From: Bordetella parapertussis | GTDB taxonomy: Bacteria; Cyanobacteriota; Cyanobacteriia; PCC-6307; Cyanobiaceae | Assembly: GCA_943324725.2 (NCBI GenBank) | Contig: CALPMR020000035.1 | Location: forward strand, 1 to 15,041 | Length of the DNA stretch: 15,041 nucleotides | Reading direction: 5' to 3' | Shown: piece after piece, positions 7,780-15,040 of the stretch | Position numbering within the stretch: the stretch's first letter is position 1 | How the letters are laid out: each line of letters starts with the position of its first letter | Notes under the pieces: generated by a model | The model's input: the letters and a program-made list of their open reading frames with translations, nothing else | Told to the model about the DNA's origin: nothing | Databases searched by the model: none | Translations under genes and position numbers: made by a program

Positions 7780-8083
7780 GGCGAGGCCGAGCGGTGCAGC
7801 AGCGATAGGCGCAGGCCGGAGGGGAGGCTGCACCGACCCCATTCAGGCGCAGCACGCCTCCGGGTCACCGCGGCTCCCGCTGCAACAGTCCTGATCCCAG
7901 GACGGGCAGCGCCACAGCGGCTGCACTGCCGCACGGCGACATCAGCCAGACGCTGCAGGCGAGCCGCAACCACGCCCTGGCCGCTGAGAGCGCCCCGGCG
8001 GCACAACACGTACCGTCATCGGCAAGGGGAGCCCGAAGGCTGACCCGGTGTCACCCCCCACCCTTGATTCCGGAGGGCCCAGC
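7780..8083. other. Intergenic region between divergent cobS and tgt, nothing recognised
   Basis: About 304 bp separate the chosen starts of cobS (-) and tgt (+). I compared the minus strand with the cobalamin riboswitch core and found no convincing match. I saw no promoter boxes, RNA gene or convincing small ORF. If the longer start candidates are right (7842 for cobS, 8048 for tgt), the gap shrinks to about 205 bp. Confidence 0.4.
8072..8077 (+). promoter_or_regulatory. Shine-Dalgarno supporting a GTG start of tgt
   Basis: GGAGGG lies 6 nt before the GTG at 8084, in frame with tgt. The two competing starts, GTG 8048 and ATG 8132, lack a comparable site. Confidence 0.5.
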
Positions 8084-9274
8084 GTGCCGACGAGTCCCTC
8101 TCCCCAGCTACCGGGGGATCTCGCTGTCCCGATGGTGGCGGAGCCTGACCCTGCCCCCTTCAGCTTTCAGATCACGGCCCGCTGCCCCCACAGCCGGGCG
8201 CGCTGCGGCTGTTTCCAGACCCCCCACGGCCCCGTGCACACGCCGCGGTTCATGCCGGTCGGCACGGCTGCCACGGTGAAGGGGGTGGCGATCCCCCAGC
8301 TGCTGGAAACCGGCGCCGAGATGGTGCTGGCCAACACCTATCACCTGCATCTGCAGCCGGGCGAAGCGGTGGTGGCCGAGGCCGGCGGGCTGCATCGCTT
8401 CATGGGCTGGCAGGGCCCCCTGCTCACCGATTCGGGCGGCTTCCAGGTGTTCAGCCTCGGGGCGATCAACCGCATCGACGACGACGGCGTTGTGTTTCGC
8501 TCCCCCCGCGACGGCGCCCGGATCACGCTCACCCCGGAGCGCTCGATGGCGATCCAGATGGCCCTGGGCGCCGATGTGGCCATGGCCTTTGATCAATGCC
8601 CGCCTTACCCGGCCAGCGAAAGCGAGGTGGCGATCGCCAGCCGCCGCACCCACGCCTGGCTGGAGCGCTGCCTGGCGGTGCATAACCGGCCGGATCAGGC
8701 CCTGTTCGGGATCGTGCAGGGGGGCTGCTTCCCCCAGCTGCGGCGCGAATCGGCCCGGGTGGTGGCGGCGCTGGACCTGCCGGGGATTGCCGTGGGCGGC
8801 GTCAGCGTGGGCGAACCGGTGGAGGAGATGCACCGCATCGTGCGCGAGCTGGGGCCCCTGCTGCCGGAGGCCAGACCCCACTACCTGATGGGGGTGGGCA
8901 GCCTGCGGGAGATGGCGATCGCCGTCGCCCAGGGTTTTGACCTCTTTGATTGCGTCCTGCCGACCAGGCTGGGTCGCCATGGCACGGCCCTGGTGGGGGG
9001 AGAGCGCTGGAACCTGCGCAACGCCCGCTTCCGCCACGATCACAGCCCCCTCGATGCTGGCTGCCCCTGTCTGGCCTGCCGGCTGCACAGCCGCGCCTAT
9101 CTGCACCATCTGATTCGCAGCCAGGAGCTGCTCGGCCGCACCCTGCTGAGCCTGCACAACCTCACGACCCTGCTGCGCTTCACCACGGCCATGGGCCAGG
9201 CGATCGGCGAGGGTTGTTTTTCAGAGGGTTTCGCTCCCTGGGAGCCCGACTCCCCAGCCGCTCACACGTGGTAG
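8084..9274 (+). CDS. tgt: tRNA-guanine(34) transglycosylase, bacterial type (Tgt)
   Basis: Tgt swaps guanine-34 of GUN-anticodon tRNAs (Tyr, His, Asn, Asp) for the queuosine precursor preQ1. With the GTG start at 8084 the protein has 396 aa, slightly above the usual 370-380. Visible are [10 protein letters not shown], the general acid/base Asp in [12 protein letters not shown] (Asp116), [22 protein letters not shown], the nucleophile in FDCVLPTR (Asp289), and the zinc site CPCLAC plus a later His (Cys327, Cys329, Cys332, His358). The start is uncertain: family similarity begins only at [17 protein letters not shown], so the ATG at 8132 is the shortest choice and GTG 8048 the longest. psbK follows 176 bp downstream on the same strand. 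Confidence 0.95.
   Translation: MPTSPSPQLPGDLAVPMVAEPDPAPFSFQITARCPHSRARCGCFQTPHGPVHTPRFMPVGTAATVKGVAIPQLLETGAEMVLANTYHLHLQPGEAVVAEAGGLHRFMGWQGPLLTDSGGFQVFSLGAINRIDDDGVVFRSPRDGARITLTPERSMAIQMALGADVAMAFDQCPPYPASESEVAIASRRTHAWLERCLAVHNRPDQALFGIVQGGCFPQLRRESARVVAALDLPGIAVGGVSVGEPVEEMHRIVRELGPLLPEARPHYLMGVGSLREMAIAVAQGFDLFDCVLPTRLGRHGTALVGGERWNLRNARFRHDHSPLDAGCPCLACRLHSRAYLHHLIRSQELLGRTLLSLHNLTTLLRFTTAMGQAIGEGCFSEGFAPWEPDSPAAHTW
8630..8637. repeat. HIP1 octamer
   Basis: GCGATCGC inside tgt, extended to the 10-bp palindrome GGCGATCGCC (8629-8638). Confidence 0.6.
8915..8922. repeat. HIP1 octamer
   Basis: A second GCGATCGC in tgt, 285 bp from the first and also extended to GGCGATCGCC (8914-8923). 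Confidence 0.6.
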
Positions 9275-9450
9275 CTTCCAGCATCTGCAGAGGTTTGGCA
9301 GCAGCCGCCACCGGCCAGCTCAGCCACCCCTTCGCAATCCCGGTGCTGCAGCCAAGGTGTTCGCGCCTTCTCTCTGCCCACCGAGACGTCCGCAACGACA
9401 AGAAGGTCTCCCACCTTCCAGGTCTTCCCTCCTTCGCCGCCTCCCACCCG

Positions 9451-9609
9451 ATGGCTCTCTCCCTGCTGGCCGGTCTCTCCATCCCCGCCCTGGCCCAGCT
9501 GCCTGAGGCGTATCAGGCCTTTGGCCCCCTGGTGGACATCCTGCCGATCATCCCCCTGTTCTTCCTGCTGCTGGCCTTTGTCTGGCAGGCCTCGGTGGGT
9601 TTTCGCTGA
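9451..9609 (+). CDS. psbK: Photosystem II reaction center protein K (PsbK)
   Basis: PsbK is a single-span thylakoid subunit of the photosystem II core, near CP43, that helps hold the complex and its plastoquinone and pigment environment. The 52-aa precursor has a short hydrophobic leader ([15 protein letters not shown]), cleaved in known PsbK proteins, followed by the diagnostic mature sequence [19 protein letters not shown] (17-35), the membrane helix (about 34-47) and the ending VWQASVGFR. The start is the ATG at 9451, without a clear Shine-Dalgarno. It follows tgt by 176 bp, which leaves room for its own promoter, though I recognise no boxes. The last codons and the stop lie within a hairpin. 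Confidence 0.96.
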   Translation: MALSLLAGLSIPALAQLPEAYQAFGPLVDILPIIPLFFLLLAFVWQASVGFR

Positions 9610-9628
9610 ACGCGGAGCGCCAGCGAAA
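9601..9628 (+). terminator. Hairpin spanning the psbK stop codon
   Basis: TTTCGCTG (9601-9608) pairs perfectly with CAGCGAAA (9621-9628), and an inner GCG/CGC pair (9612-9614 and 9618-9620) adds a second short stem. The psbK TGA is at 9607-9609, inside the structure. No T-tract follows, so a 3'-end stabilising role for the abundant psbK mRNA is as likely as termination. Confidence 0.5.
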
Positions 9629-9642
9629 GACTTGAATGCTGC

Positions 9643-9659
9643 TGACGCACGCTGCGTCA
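9643..9659. terminator. Second hairpin downstream of psbK
   Basis: TGACGCA and TGCGTCA (9643-9649 and 9653-9659) form a perfect 7-bp stem with a 3-nt loop, 14 nt after the first hairpin. Together they fill the gap before the convergent glycosyltransferase gene. A further 6-bp pair, GTTGGC/GCCAAC (9720-9725 and 9735-9740), may serve the minus-strand gene. Confidence 0.45.
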
Positions 9660-9771
9660 TTCCCGGGCGATGGATGGCCCAGAGCCGCTCAGTGAGGTTG
9701 AGAATCTGCGGCGAATCATGTTGGCCCAGTCAGCGCCAACCCAGCGAGCTCATCCCCTCGACCCTGTTTCT

Positions 9772-10500
9772 TCAGCGCCGTTCCCGCAGCACCGCCCAGG
9801 CGAATTCCGGCAGGGCCAGCATCCGCCGCCAGCGCCGCGGTTCCTGAAGCAGGCGGTACAACCATTCGATCTGCAGGGCTCCCATCCAGGCGGGGGCCCT
9901 TTTCTTGACGCCGGCCCAGACATCGAAACTGCCGCCGACTCCCATCCACAGCCCCTGGCGGGCACCCGGCAGAGCGTGGATCCAGGTTTCCTGGCGCGGT
10001 ACCCCCAGGGCCACCAACACCAGATCCGGCCGCGAGGCCAGCAGCTGGCGCTCCAGCTCCGGCCAGGATTCCGGCGCCTGAAAGCCATGGGCGCAGAACA
10101 CCGGCTTGAGGGCGGGAAGCCTCTGGGCCAGCCGTTGGCGCAGCGCCTCCATCACCGCGGGGCTGGCGCCCACCAGCGCCACCCGCCAGCCCTGGGCGGC
10201 GGCGTGATCCAGCAGATTCCAGGCCAGCTCGATGCCGGGGCTGCGCCGCACCCGGAAGCCCTGGCGGGCCAGGGCCCAGACCACACCGGCCCCGTCGGCG
10301 ATCACCAGCTGGGCGGCGGCGATGGCGGCTCCCAGGGCCGGGTCGGCCCGGGCGGCCATGGTCATCTCGGCATTGAGGGTGACGATCTGGCCGCCACCCC
10401 GCTGCTGCAGCGCCAGGGCCGCCTGCAGCACATCGGCGCAGACATCCACCGGTATGCCCAGCACCTGCGTGCGTACCGGATCGGTCACGATTGCTGCCAT
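9772..10500 (-). CDS. WecG/TagA/CpsF family glycosyltransferase
   Basis: This family transfers N-acetylmannosamine-type or related sugars from UDP donors onto lipid-linked glycan intermediates, at the cytoplasmic face of the membrane. The 242 residues match the family's size. Motifs are VTLNAEM (40-46), VIADGAGVVWA (67-76), RRSPGIEL (85-92), VALVGASP (107-114), LVALGVPRQETW (162-173) and GVGGSFDVWAG (187-197), followed by RAPAWMGALQIEWLYRLLQE. Thr41 and Asp69 have the same spacing as the active-site Thr/Asp pair I recall from TagA. The C-terminus is basic and aromatic, which could support membrane association. The ATG at 10500 is chosen because MAAIVTDPVRTQVLGIPVD is the normal beginning; the frame extends 32 unlikely residues upstream. 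It lies divergent to the phosphorylase-kinase-like gene. The sugar it transfers cannot be read from the sequence. Confidence 0.9.
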   Translation of the reverse strand: MAAIVTDPVRTQVLGIPVDVCADVLQAALALQQRGGGQIVTLNAEMTMAARADPALGAAIAAAQLVIADGAGVVWALARQGFRVRRSPGIELAWNLLDHAAAQGWRVALVGASPAVMEALRQRLAQRLPALKPVFCAHGFQAPESWPELERQLLASRPDLVLVALGVPRQETWIHALPGARQGLWMGVGGSFDVWAGVKKRAPAWMGALQIEWLYRLLQEPRRWRRMLALPEFAWAVLRERR

Positions 10501-10638
10501 GGGAAGGGGGGACTGCGGGAGAGAATCTATGGGTTCGATTCCGTTCCTCCGGCATTCACCTGGCCCAGGGGCTCGCCGCTTGCAGTCTGGCTCCAAGCGG
10601 GCTCGGCCCGAAGCAGGCTTCCGCTCAACCCGGGCCCA

Positions 10639-10669
10639 GGCCTGAGTCAGGCCACGATCTGAATCAGGC
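10639..10669. promoter_or_regulatory. Palindrome plus direct repeat, candidate operator
   Basis: GGCCTGAGTCAGGCC (10639-10653) is a perfect palindrome around one central base. The segment TGAGTCAGGC (10643-10652) recurs as TGAATCAGGC at 10660-10669, a 17-bp period. The site lies 69 bp before the chosen start of the large gene, in the 237-bp divergent gap with the glycosyltransferase gene, so it could control either. Confidence 0.35.
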
Positions 10670-10737
10670 TCGGCCTCTCCTGGGGCTCACCTGGAGCAGG
10701 GACCTGGGGAGCGGTGTCCGTTCCAATCTGCAGCAGG

Positions 10738-13700
10738 ATGATGGTCAGTGGATCCAGCAGCAGCACCAGCCACCCCATCGCCCCGCCACCCATCGATTCA
10801 GCACTGAGCGACTCGGCAGCGAGCAATCCCGTGGCCAGTCATGCCGCCGCCGGCGATCCGGGCTCCGCTCCGCCGGTCCAGGATCCAGCCGCCGAGAGCG
10901 AGGCCTGGCAACTGCTGCGGCAACTCGATCGCCAGATCGAGGCGGTGGTGCTCAGCCGCCAGCATCCGATCACCGGCCTGCTGCCTGCCAGCACCGCCAA
11001 CACCGTGCACGGCAACTACGGCGACGCCTGGGTGCGCGACTGCGTCTATTCGATCCAGTGCGTCTGGGGGCTGGCGATCGCCCATCGCCGCCTGCGCGGC
11101 CCCTGCCGGCGCTCCTTCGAGCTTGAGCAGCGGGTGCTGCAGCTGATGCGCGGGCTGCTGAGCGCCATGCTGCGCCAGGCCGCCAAGGTGGAGCGCTTCA
11201 AGAACAGCCTCGATCGCCTCGATGCGATCCACGCCAAGTTCGACACCAACAGCGGTGAGCCGGTGGTGGCGGACGACGGCTGGGGCCATCTGCAGCTCGA
11301 CGCCACCGCCCTGTTTCTGCTGCAGCTGGCCCAGCTGACCCGCTCGGGCCTGGTGATCGTGCAGACCAGCCACGAGTGTGACTTCATCCAGAACCTGGCC
11401 TATTACGTGGCACGGGCCTACCGGGTGGCCGACTACGGCATCTGGGAGCGCGGCGACAAGGGCAACCACGGCCTGCCGGAACGCAATGCCAGCTCGATCG
11501 GCCTGGTCAAGGCAGCCCTGGAAGCGCTCGAAGGCCTCGATCTCTACGGCCCCCACGGCGACGGCAGCTGCTGCCTCACGATTCCCCACGACGCGATCGT
11601 GCGCCTGCGGCGGGCCCTGCGCAGCCTGCTGCCGCGGGAATCGGCCAGCAAGGAGGTGGACAGCGCCTGCCTTTCGGTGATCGGCTACCCGGCCTGGGCC
11701 GTGGAGGATCCCCAGCTGGTGGAGCGCACCCGCGAGAAAATCCGCCGCGAACTGGGCGGCAGCCATGGCTACAAGCGCTTCCGTCGCGACGGCCACCAGA
11801 CCGTGGTCGAAGACATCACCCGCCTGCACTACGAGCGCGAGGAGCTGGCCCAGTTCGAGCAGATCGAATGCGAATGGCCCCTGTTCCTGGCCTATGAACT
11901 GATCACCGCCTGCTGCGAGGAACGCTGGCAGGAGGCCCGGCGCTGGCGGCAGCAACTGGTGGAGCTGAGTGTCGAGGTCGACGGCAACGCCCTGCTGCCG
12001 GAGCTCTACCTGGTGCCGGCCGAACACATCGCCGCCGAACGACTCCAGCCCGGCAGCCAGCCCCGGCTCGCCAATGACAACGTGCCCCTGCTCTGGACCC
12101 AGAGCCTCACCTGGCTGTCCGATCTGCTGCTGGGCGGTCTGATCACCCCGCAGGACCTGGATCCCTGCCAGCGGCGCCACAACGCCCCCCTGGGGGCCGC
12201 CCAGGTGCTGGTCGCCCTGGCTCCGGCCGATGCCGGCATCGCTGCCCAGCTGCAACAGGCCGGGCTGCCGGTCAGCGAACGCCACGGCAGTCCGCGGGTG
12301 GCCAGCTCACGGGAACTGAGCCAGCGCATGGCCACGGTGGGCTCCAACAGCCGCCTCGGGCTCAGCGGCCATCCGCGGGTGCGGATGGAAACCATGGCCA
12401 CCGCCCGCCTCTACCGCCACGACGAGGAACTGATCGCCTACCTGCCGGCGGTGCTCGAAGACGACACCTACTACCTGGCTGACGATCCCCAGCAGCTCGT
12501 CGATGCGGTGGCCGGCGAACTGCGCCTGCTGCGGCGCAACTGGCGGGGGCCCGGCTCGCCATTGCTGCTGATTCCGATTGCTGCGGCCCCCTTCCAGCAG
12601 GATCCTGAGGCATTTCTGGAGCTGGGGCGGCAGCTGCAGAGCGGCGAACTGGAGGGCGTGCCGATTCAGCTGGCGCCGCTGGGCGAACTGGTCAGTCAGG
12701 CCAGCGTGGTCGAACTGCCCAGGCGGGCTGTGGCCGCCTGCCAGCTCTGGCCCACCACCCAGTCGCTGCTGCCCGCCAGCACCAGCCAGCACCAGCTCAC
12801 CGCCCGCGAGGAGCAGGAGCTGGAAGAAACCACCGTGGCCGATCTGACCGAGCGGCTCTGGCACAGCTCCTCCCTGCCGGAACAGGCCGAGGTGCTCGAA
12901 CTGCTGGGCCGCCGGCTCGGCCCCACCGCCCGGCTGCAGGGCCCGAGCGATGCGCCTGGGGTGACCCTGATGCTGCTGCTCGAGGAGGTGTACCGCCGCG
13001 GCCTGGCGGCAGCCGACTGGAGCGTGGTGCGCCGCGCCGCCGGGGCGATGGGGCTGGTGCATCCCCAGCTGGAGGATGCCCTGATCGACCTGCTGGTGCG
13101 CCAGAAGCAGGTGGTGGTGGGCCGCAACTACACCAATGACTCCCTGATCAGCGAGCCCAAGGGCAGCCGCACGATCGCCGCCATGATCCGTCGCTTCGGT
13201 GGTGAAGACGGCCGCGAGTGGATGCTGCAGCAGGAGCTGCTGCTGGCGCTTGATGGGCTGGTGCGTCTGGAACCGGATCTGCTCAGCGGCAGCCTCACCC
13301 TGCAGCTCGGCCAGTTGCTGCTGCTGCTCACCGGCGAACTGGCCGCCGAGGCCGATCTCAGCCCCAGTGACGCCTTCGAGGCCCTCTGCAGCCAGCCGCC
13401 CCACACGATCCGCCGGCGCCTGCGGGCCGTGCTGGCCGACGTCGAACATGCCCGGGCCGCCCTGCAGCGCAAGGAACAGCTGCACGTGCGTGGCCGGGTG
13501 CGCTGGGAGGCGCCCGATCCACTCGAAGACCTGCCCAAAGGCGGCTGCTGGCTGCAGCATCGCCTGCGGCTCGGGGCCCTGCAGCGGGTGCCGCGCAATT
13601 TCCATGCCGGCATCTGGGATCTGCTGCACCACTGTCGCGGCATCGTGATCGGCGACAAGCTGGAGCGGCGCAATCGCCTGGCCAGTGGCCCGCTGCTGAG

Positions 13701-14055
13701 CGAGAAGACCCCGGGCGAGCGCAACTTCGCCTCCCTGGTTGAGCAGTTGCTGGGCAAGATTGAAGCGGCCGAATATCGCCAGCTCTGCACTGAAAGCCTG
13801 CTCACCCTGATCGCCTTCGTGGCCGCCAATCCCCAGGTGCAGTTCGACGACGACCTGGCCCTCGATGTGGTGATCGGCCATGCCGTGCGCGTCGGCTGGC
13901 AACTCGGCCACCCGCAGGTGAGTGAGGCCGACTACGGCCTGCACAAGGGCGATGCCTGGGAGCGGTTCTACCGCTCCTCGCCGGCTCAGTGCCGCCGCTG
14001 GCAGCTGCAGGCCCTGCAGCAGCTCACGGAAAGTGCGGCCGCCAAATCCGCCTGA
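10738..14055 (+). CDS. GH15-like protein homologous to phosphorylase kinase regulatory alpha/beta subunits
   Basis: About 1,105 aa. From memory, the protein parallels animal phosphorylase kinase alpha along its length. The N-terminal part has the GH15-type (alpha/alpha)6 motifs: TGLLPAST, GDAWVRDCVYSIQCVWGLA (from about 95), DDGWGHLQLDATALFLLQLA, DYGIWERGDKGNHG (232-245, Glu237 at the general-acid position), RESASKEVDSACLSVIGYPA, FEQIECEWPLF (around 379) and LLPELYLVPAEH (Glu422). The middle has a segment like the animal WGLIRY...LLSHQKHLTVG region (ADWSVVRRAAGAM, LLVRQKQVVVG). The end has RVPRNFHAGIWDLLHHCRG, EKTPGERNFASLVEQLL (from 989) and AEYRQLCTESLLTL. The first 50 residues are Ser/Ala/Pro-rich and probably disordered. 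It has no signal peptide, so it is likely cytosolic. Starts are uncertain: GTG 10714, ATG 10738 or ATG 10741. A role in alpha-glucan metabolism is inference. Confidence 0.88.
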   Translation: MMVSGSSSSTSHPIAPPPIDSALSDSAASNPVASHAAAGDPGSAPPVQDPAAESEAWQLLRQLDRQIEAVVLSRQHPITGLLPASTANTVHGNYGDAWVRDCVYSIQCVWGLAIAHRRLRGPCRRSFELEQRVLQLMRGLLSAMLRQAAKVERFKNSLDRLDAIHAKFDTNSGEPVVADDGWGHLQLDATALFLLQLAQLTRSGLVIVQTSHECDFIQNLAYYVARAYRVADYGIWERGDKGNHGLPERNASSIGLVKAALEALEGLDLYGPHGDGSCCLTIPHDAIVRLRRALRSLLPRESASKEVDSACLSVIGYPAWAVEDPQLVERTREKIRRELGGSHGYKRFRRDGHQTVVEDITRLHYEREELAQFEQIECEWPLFLAYELITACCEERWQEARRWRQQLVELSVEVDGNALLPELYLVPAEHIAAERLQPGSQPRLANDNVPLLWTQSLTWLSDLLLGGLITPQDLDPCQRRHNAPLGAAQVLVALAPADAGIAAQLQQAGLPVSERHGSPRVASSRELSQRMATVGSNSRLGLSGHPRVRMETMATARLYRHDEELIAYLPAVLEDDTYYLADDPQQLVDAVAGELRLLRRNWRGPGSPLLLIPIAAAPFQQDPEAFLELGRQLQSGELEGVPIQLAPLGELVSQASVVELPRRAVAACQLWPTTQSLLPASTSQHQLTAREEQELEETTVADLTERLWHSSSLPEQAEVLELLGRRLGPTARLQGPSDAPGVTLMLLLEEVYRRGLAAADWSVVRRAAGAMGLVHPQLEDALIDLLVRQKQVVVGRNYTNDSLISEPKGSRTIAAMIRRFGGEDGREWMLQQELLLALDGLVRLEPDLLSGSLTLQLGQLLLLLTGELAAEADLSPSDAFEALCSQPPHTIRRRLRAVLADVEHARAALQRKEQLHVRGRVRWEAPDPLEDLPKGGCWLQHRLRLGALQRVPRNFHAGIWDLLHHCRGIVIGDKLERRNRLASGPLLSEKTPGERNFASLVEQLLGKIEAAEYRQLCTESLLTLIAFVAANPQVQFDDDLALDVVIGHAVRVGWQLGHPQVSEADYGLHKGDAWERFYRSSPAQCRRWQLQALQQLTESAAAKSA
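11074..11081. repeat. HIP1 octamer
   Basis: GCGATCGC inside the phosphorylase-kinase-like gene, extended to GGCGATCGCC (11073-11082). Confidence 0.6.
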
Positions 14056-14056
14056 G

Positions 14057-15040
14057 TCAGATCGGCACGTCGAGGGCCATGCAGAGATTCGGTTGCTCGA
14101 CGCACTGCTCGATCAGGTCGGCGAGCTGCAGCGCCCGGGAGGCCTGCAGCCCATCGACGGCAGGGATTTCGACGCCGCGCACACACTGCAGAAAGTGCTC
14201 GAGCTCGGCATAGAGGGGCTCGATCGAGGTGGTGCTCACCTCCTCAATGAAGCCGTCGTTGCGGTACACCAGTTCGCCGTGATCGGCACTCACCGAACCG
14301 GTGGAGCGGCGATGGATGCGCAGATTGTGCTTGAGGAAATCGGTTTCCATCAGGCTGTTGCGGCAATGGGTGTAGAGCCGCCGCACCTTGCGATGGGCCA
14401 TCTTGCTGGCCGTGAGGCTCGCTACCACGCCATTGGCGAAGCCGAGAGTGGCATTGACGTAATCGATCGGCCCGTCGGAGCTTCGACCACCGGCGGCGGC
14501 CAGGCGCACCACCGGTGAGGCGGCCAGCTCCAGCACCAGGTCGATGTCGTGGATCATCAGATCCAGCACCACCGACACGTCGTTGGCCCGATCCGGGTTG
14601 GGGCTGTGGCGGCGGGCTTCCAGCACCACAATCTCCTCGCCGGCCACCACCTTGAGCAGCTCGCGGAAGGCCGGGTTGAAGCGCTCGATGTGACCCACCT
14701 GGAGCAGCTTGCTGGCCCGCTCGGCGGCCTGGATCAGCTCGGCGGCCTCCTCCTGGTTGGCCGCGATCGGCTTCTCGATCAGCACATGCAGGCCGGCCTG
14801 CAGGCAGGCCATGCCGACCCGATGGTGCAGCAGGGTGGGTACGGCGATGCAGACTGCCTCCACTTCGCCGAGCATGGCGGTGAAGTCCGGGAACCAGGCG
14901 CAGTTGAACTGCTCGACCGCCAGGCGACCGCGGGTTTCGTCGGGATCGGCCACCCCCACCAGTTCCGCATCCCGCAGCAGGCTCAGCACTCGAGCGTGGT
15001 GCCAGCCCATGTTGCCGATGCCGATGACCCCCACACGCAC
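14057..15040 (-). CDS. Gfo/Idh/MocA family oxidoreductase, possibly UDP-GlcNAc 3-dehydrogenase-like; may be 5' truncated
   Basis: A 327-aa NAD(P)-dependent dehydrogenase that acts on sugars or sugar nucleotides. The Rossmann motif VGVIGIGNMGWHHARVL is at 3-19 (GIGNMG 7-12), the family's EKP motif is in VLIEKPIAAN (87-95, Lys90), and the catalytic region is DLMIHDIDLV (160-169, with His164). VGHIERFNPAF (115-125) is a signature I associate with UDP-N-acetylglucosamine 3-dehydrogenases of the GnnA/WlbA type, so an amino-sugar nucleotide substrate is plausible but unproven. The only visible start is a GTG at 15040, at the window edge, and the true start may lie outside. Its stop codon is 1 bp from that of the phosphorylase-kinase-like gene. 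With the glycosyltransferase at 9772 it points to surface glycan synthesis. Confidence 0.9.
   Translation of the reverse strand: MRVGVIGIGNMGWHHARVLSLLRDAELVGVADPDETRGRLAVEQFNCAWFPDFTAMLGEVEAVCIAVPTLLHHRVGMACLQAGLHVLIEKPIAANQEEAAELIQAAERASKLLQVGHIERFNPAFRELLKVVAGEEIVVLEARRHSPNPDRANDVSVVLDLMIHDIDLVLELAASPVVRLAAAGGRSSDGPIDYVNATLGFANGVVASLTASKMAHRKVRRLYTHCRNSLMETDFLKHNLRIHRRSTGSVSADHGELVYRNDGFIEEVSTTSIEPLYAELEHFLQCVRGVEIPAVDGLQASRALQLADLIEQCVEQPNLCMALDVPI

Noticed and set aside
6970..8043. A 357-codon plus-strand frame antisense to cobS.
   Set aside because: Its Gln/Arg/Pro-rich composition is the complement of the cobS membrane helices, and it has no family resemblance.
7780..8047. Possible cobalamin riboswitch upstream of cobS.
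   Set aside because: Short pieces such as GGACTGTTGCAGCGGGAG recall parts of the element, but the conserved core and order are absent on the minus strand.
10525..10560. GGGTTCGATTCC near 10531, resembling a tRNA T-arm (tRNA or attachment site remnant).
   Set aside because: The T-stem pairs only 3 of 5 positions, there is no matching acceptor 5' strand upstream, and that region is the glycosyltransferase coding sequence.
10798..13944. Two long minus-strand frames (495 and 545 codons) under the phosphorylase-kinase-like gene.
   Set aside because: They are Gln/His/Gly-rich antisense shadows with no recognisable motif, while the plus strand matches a family over its whole length.
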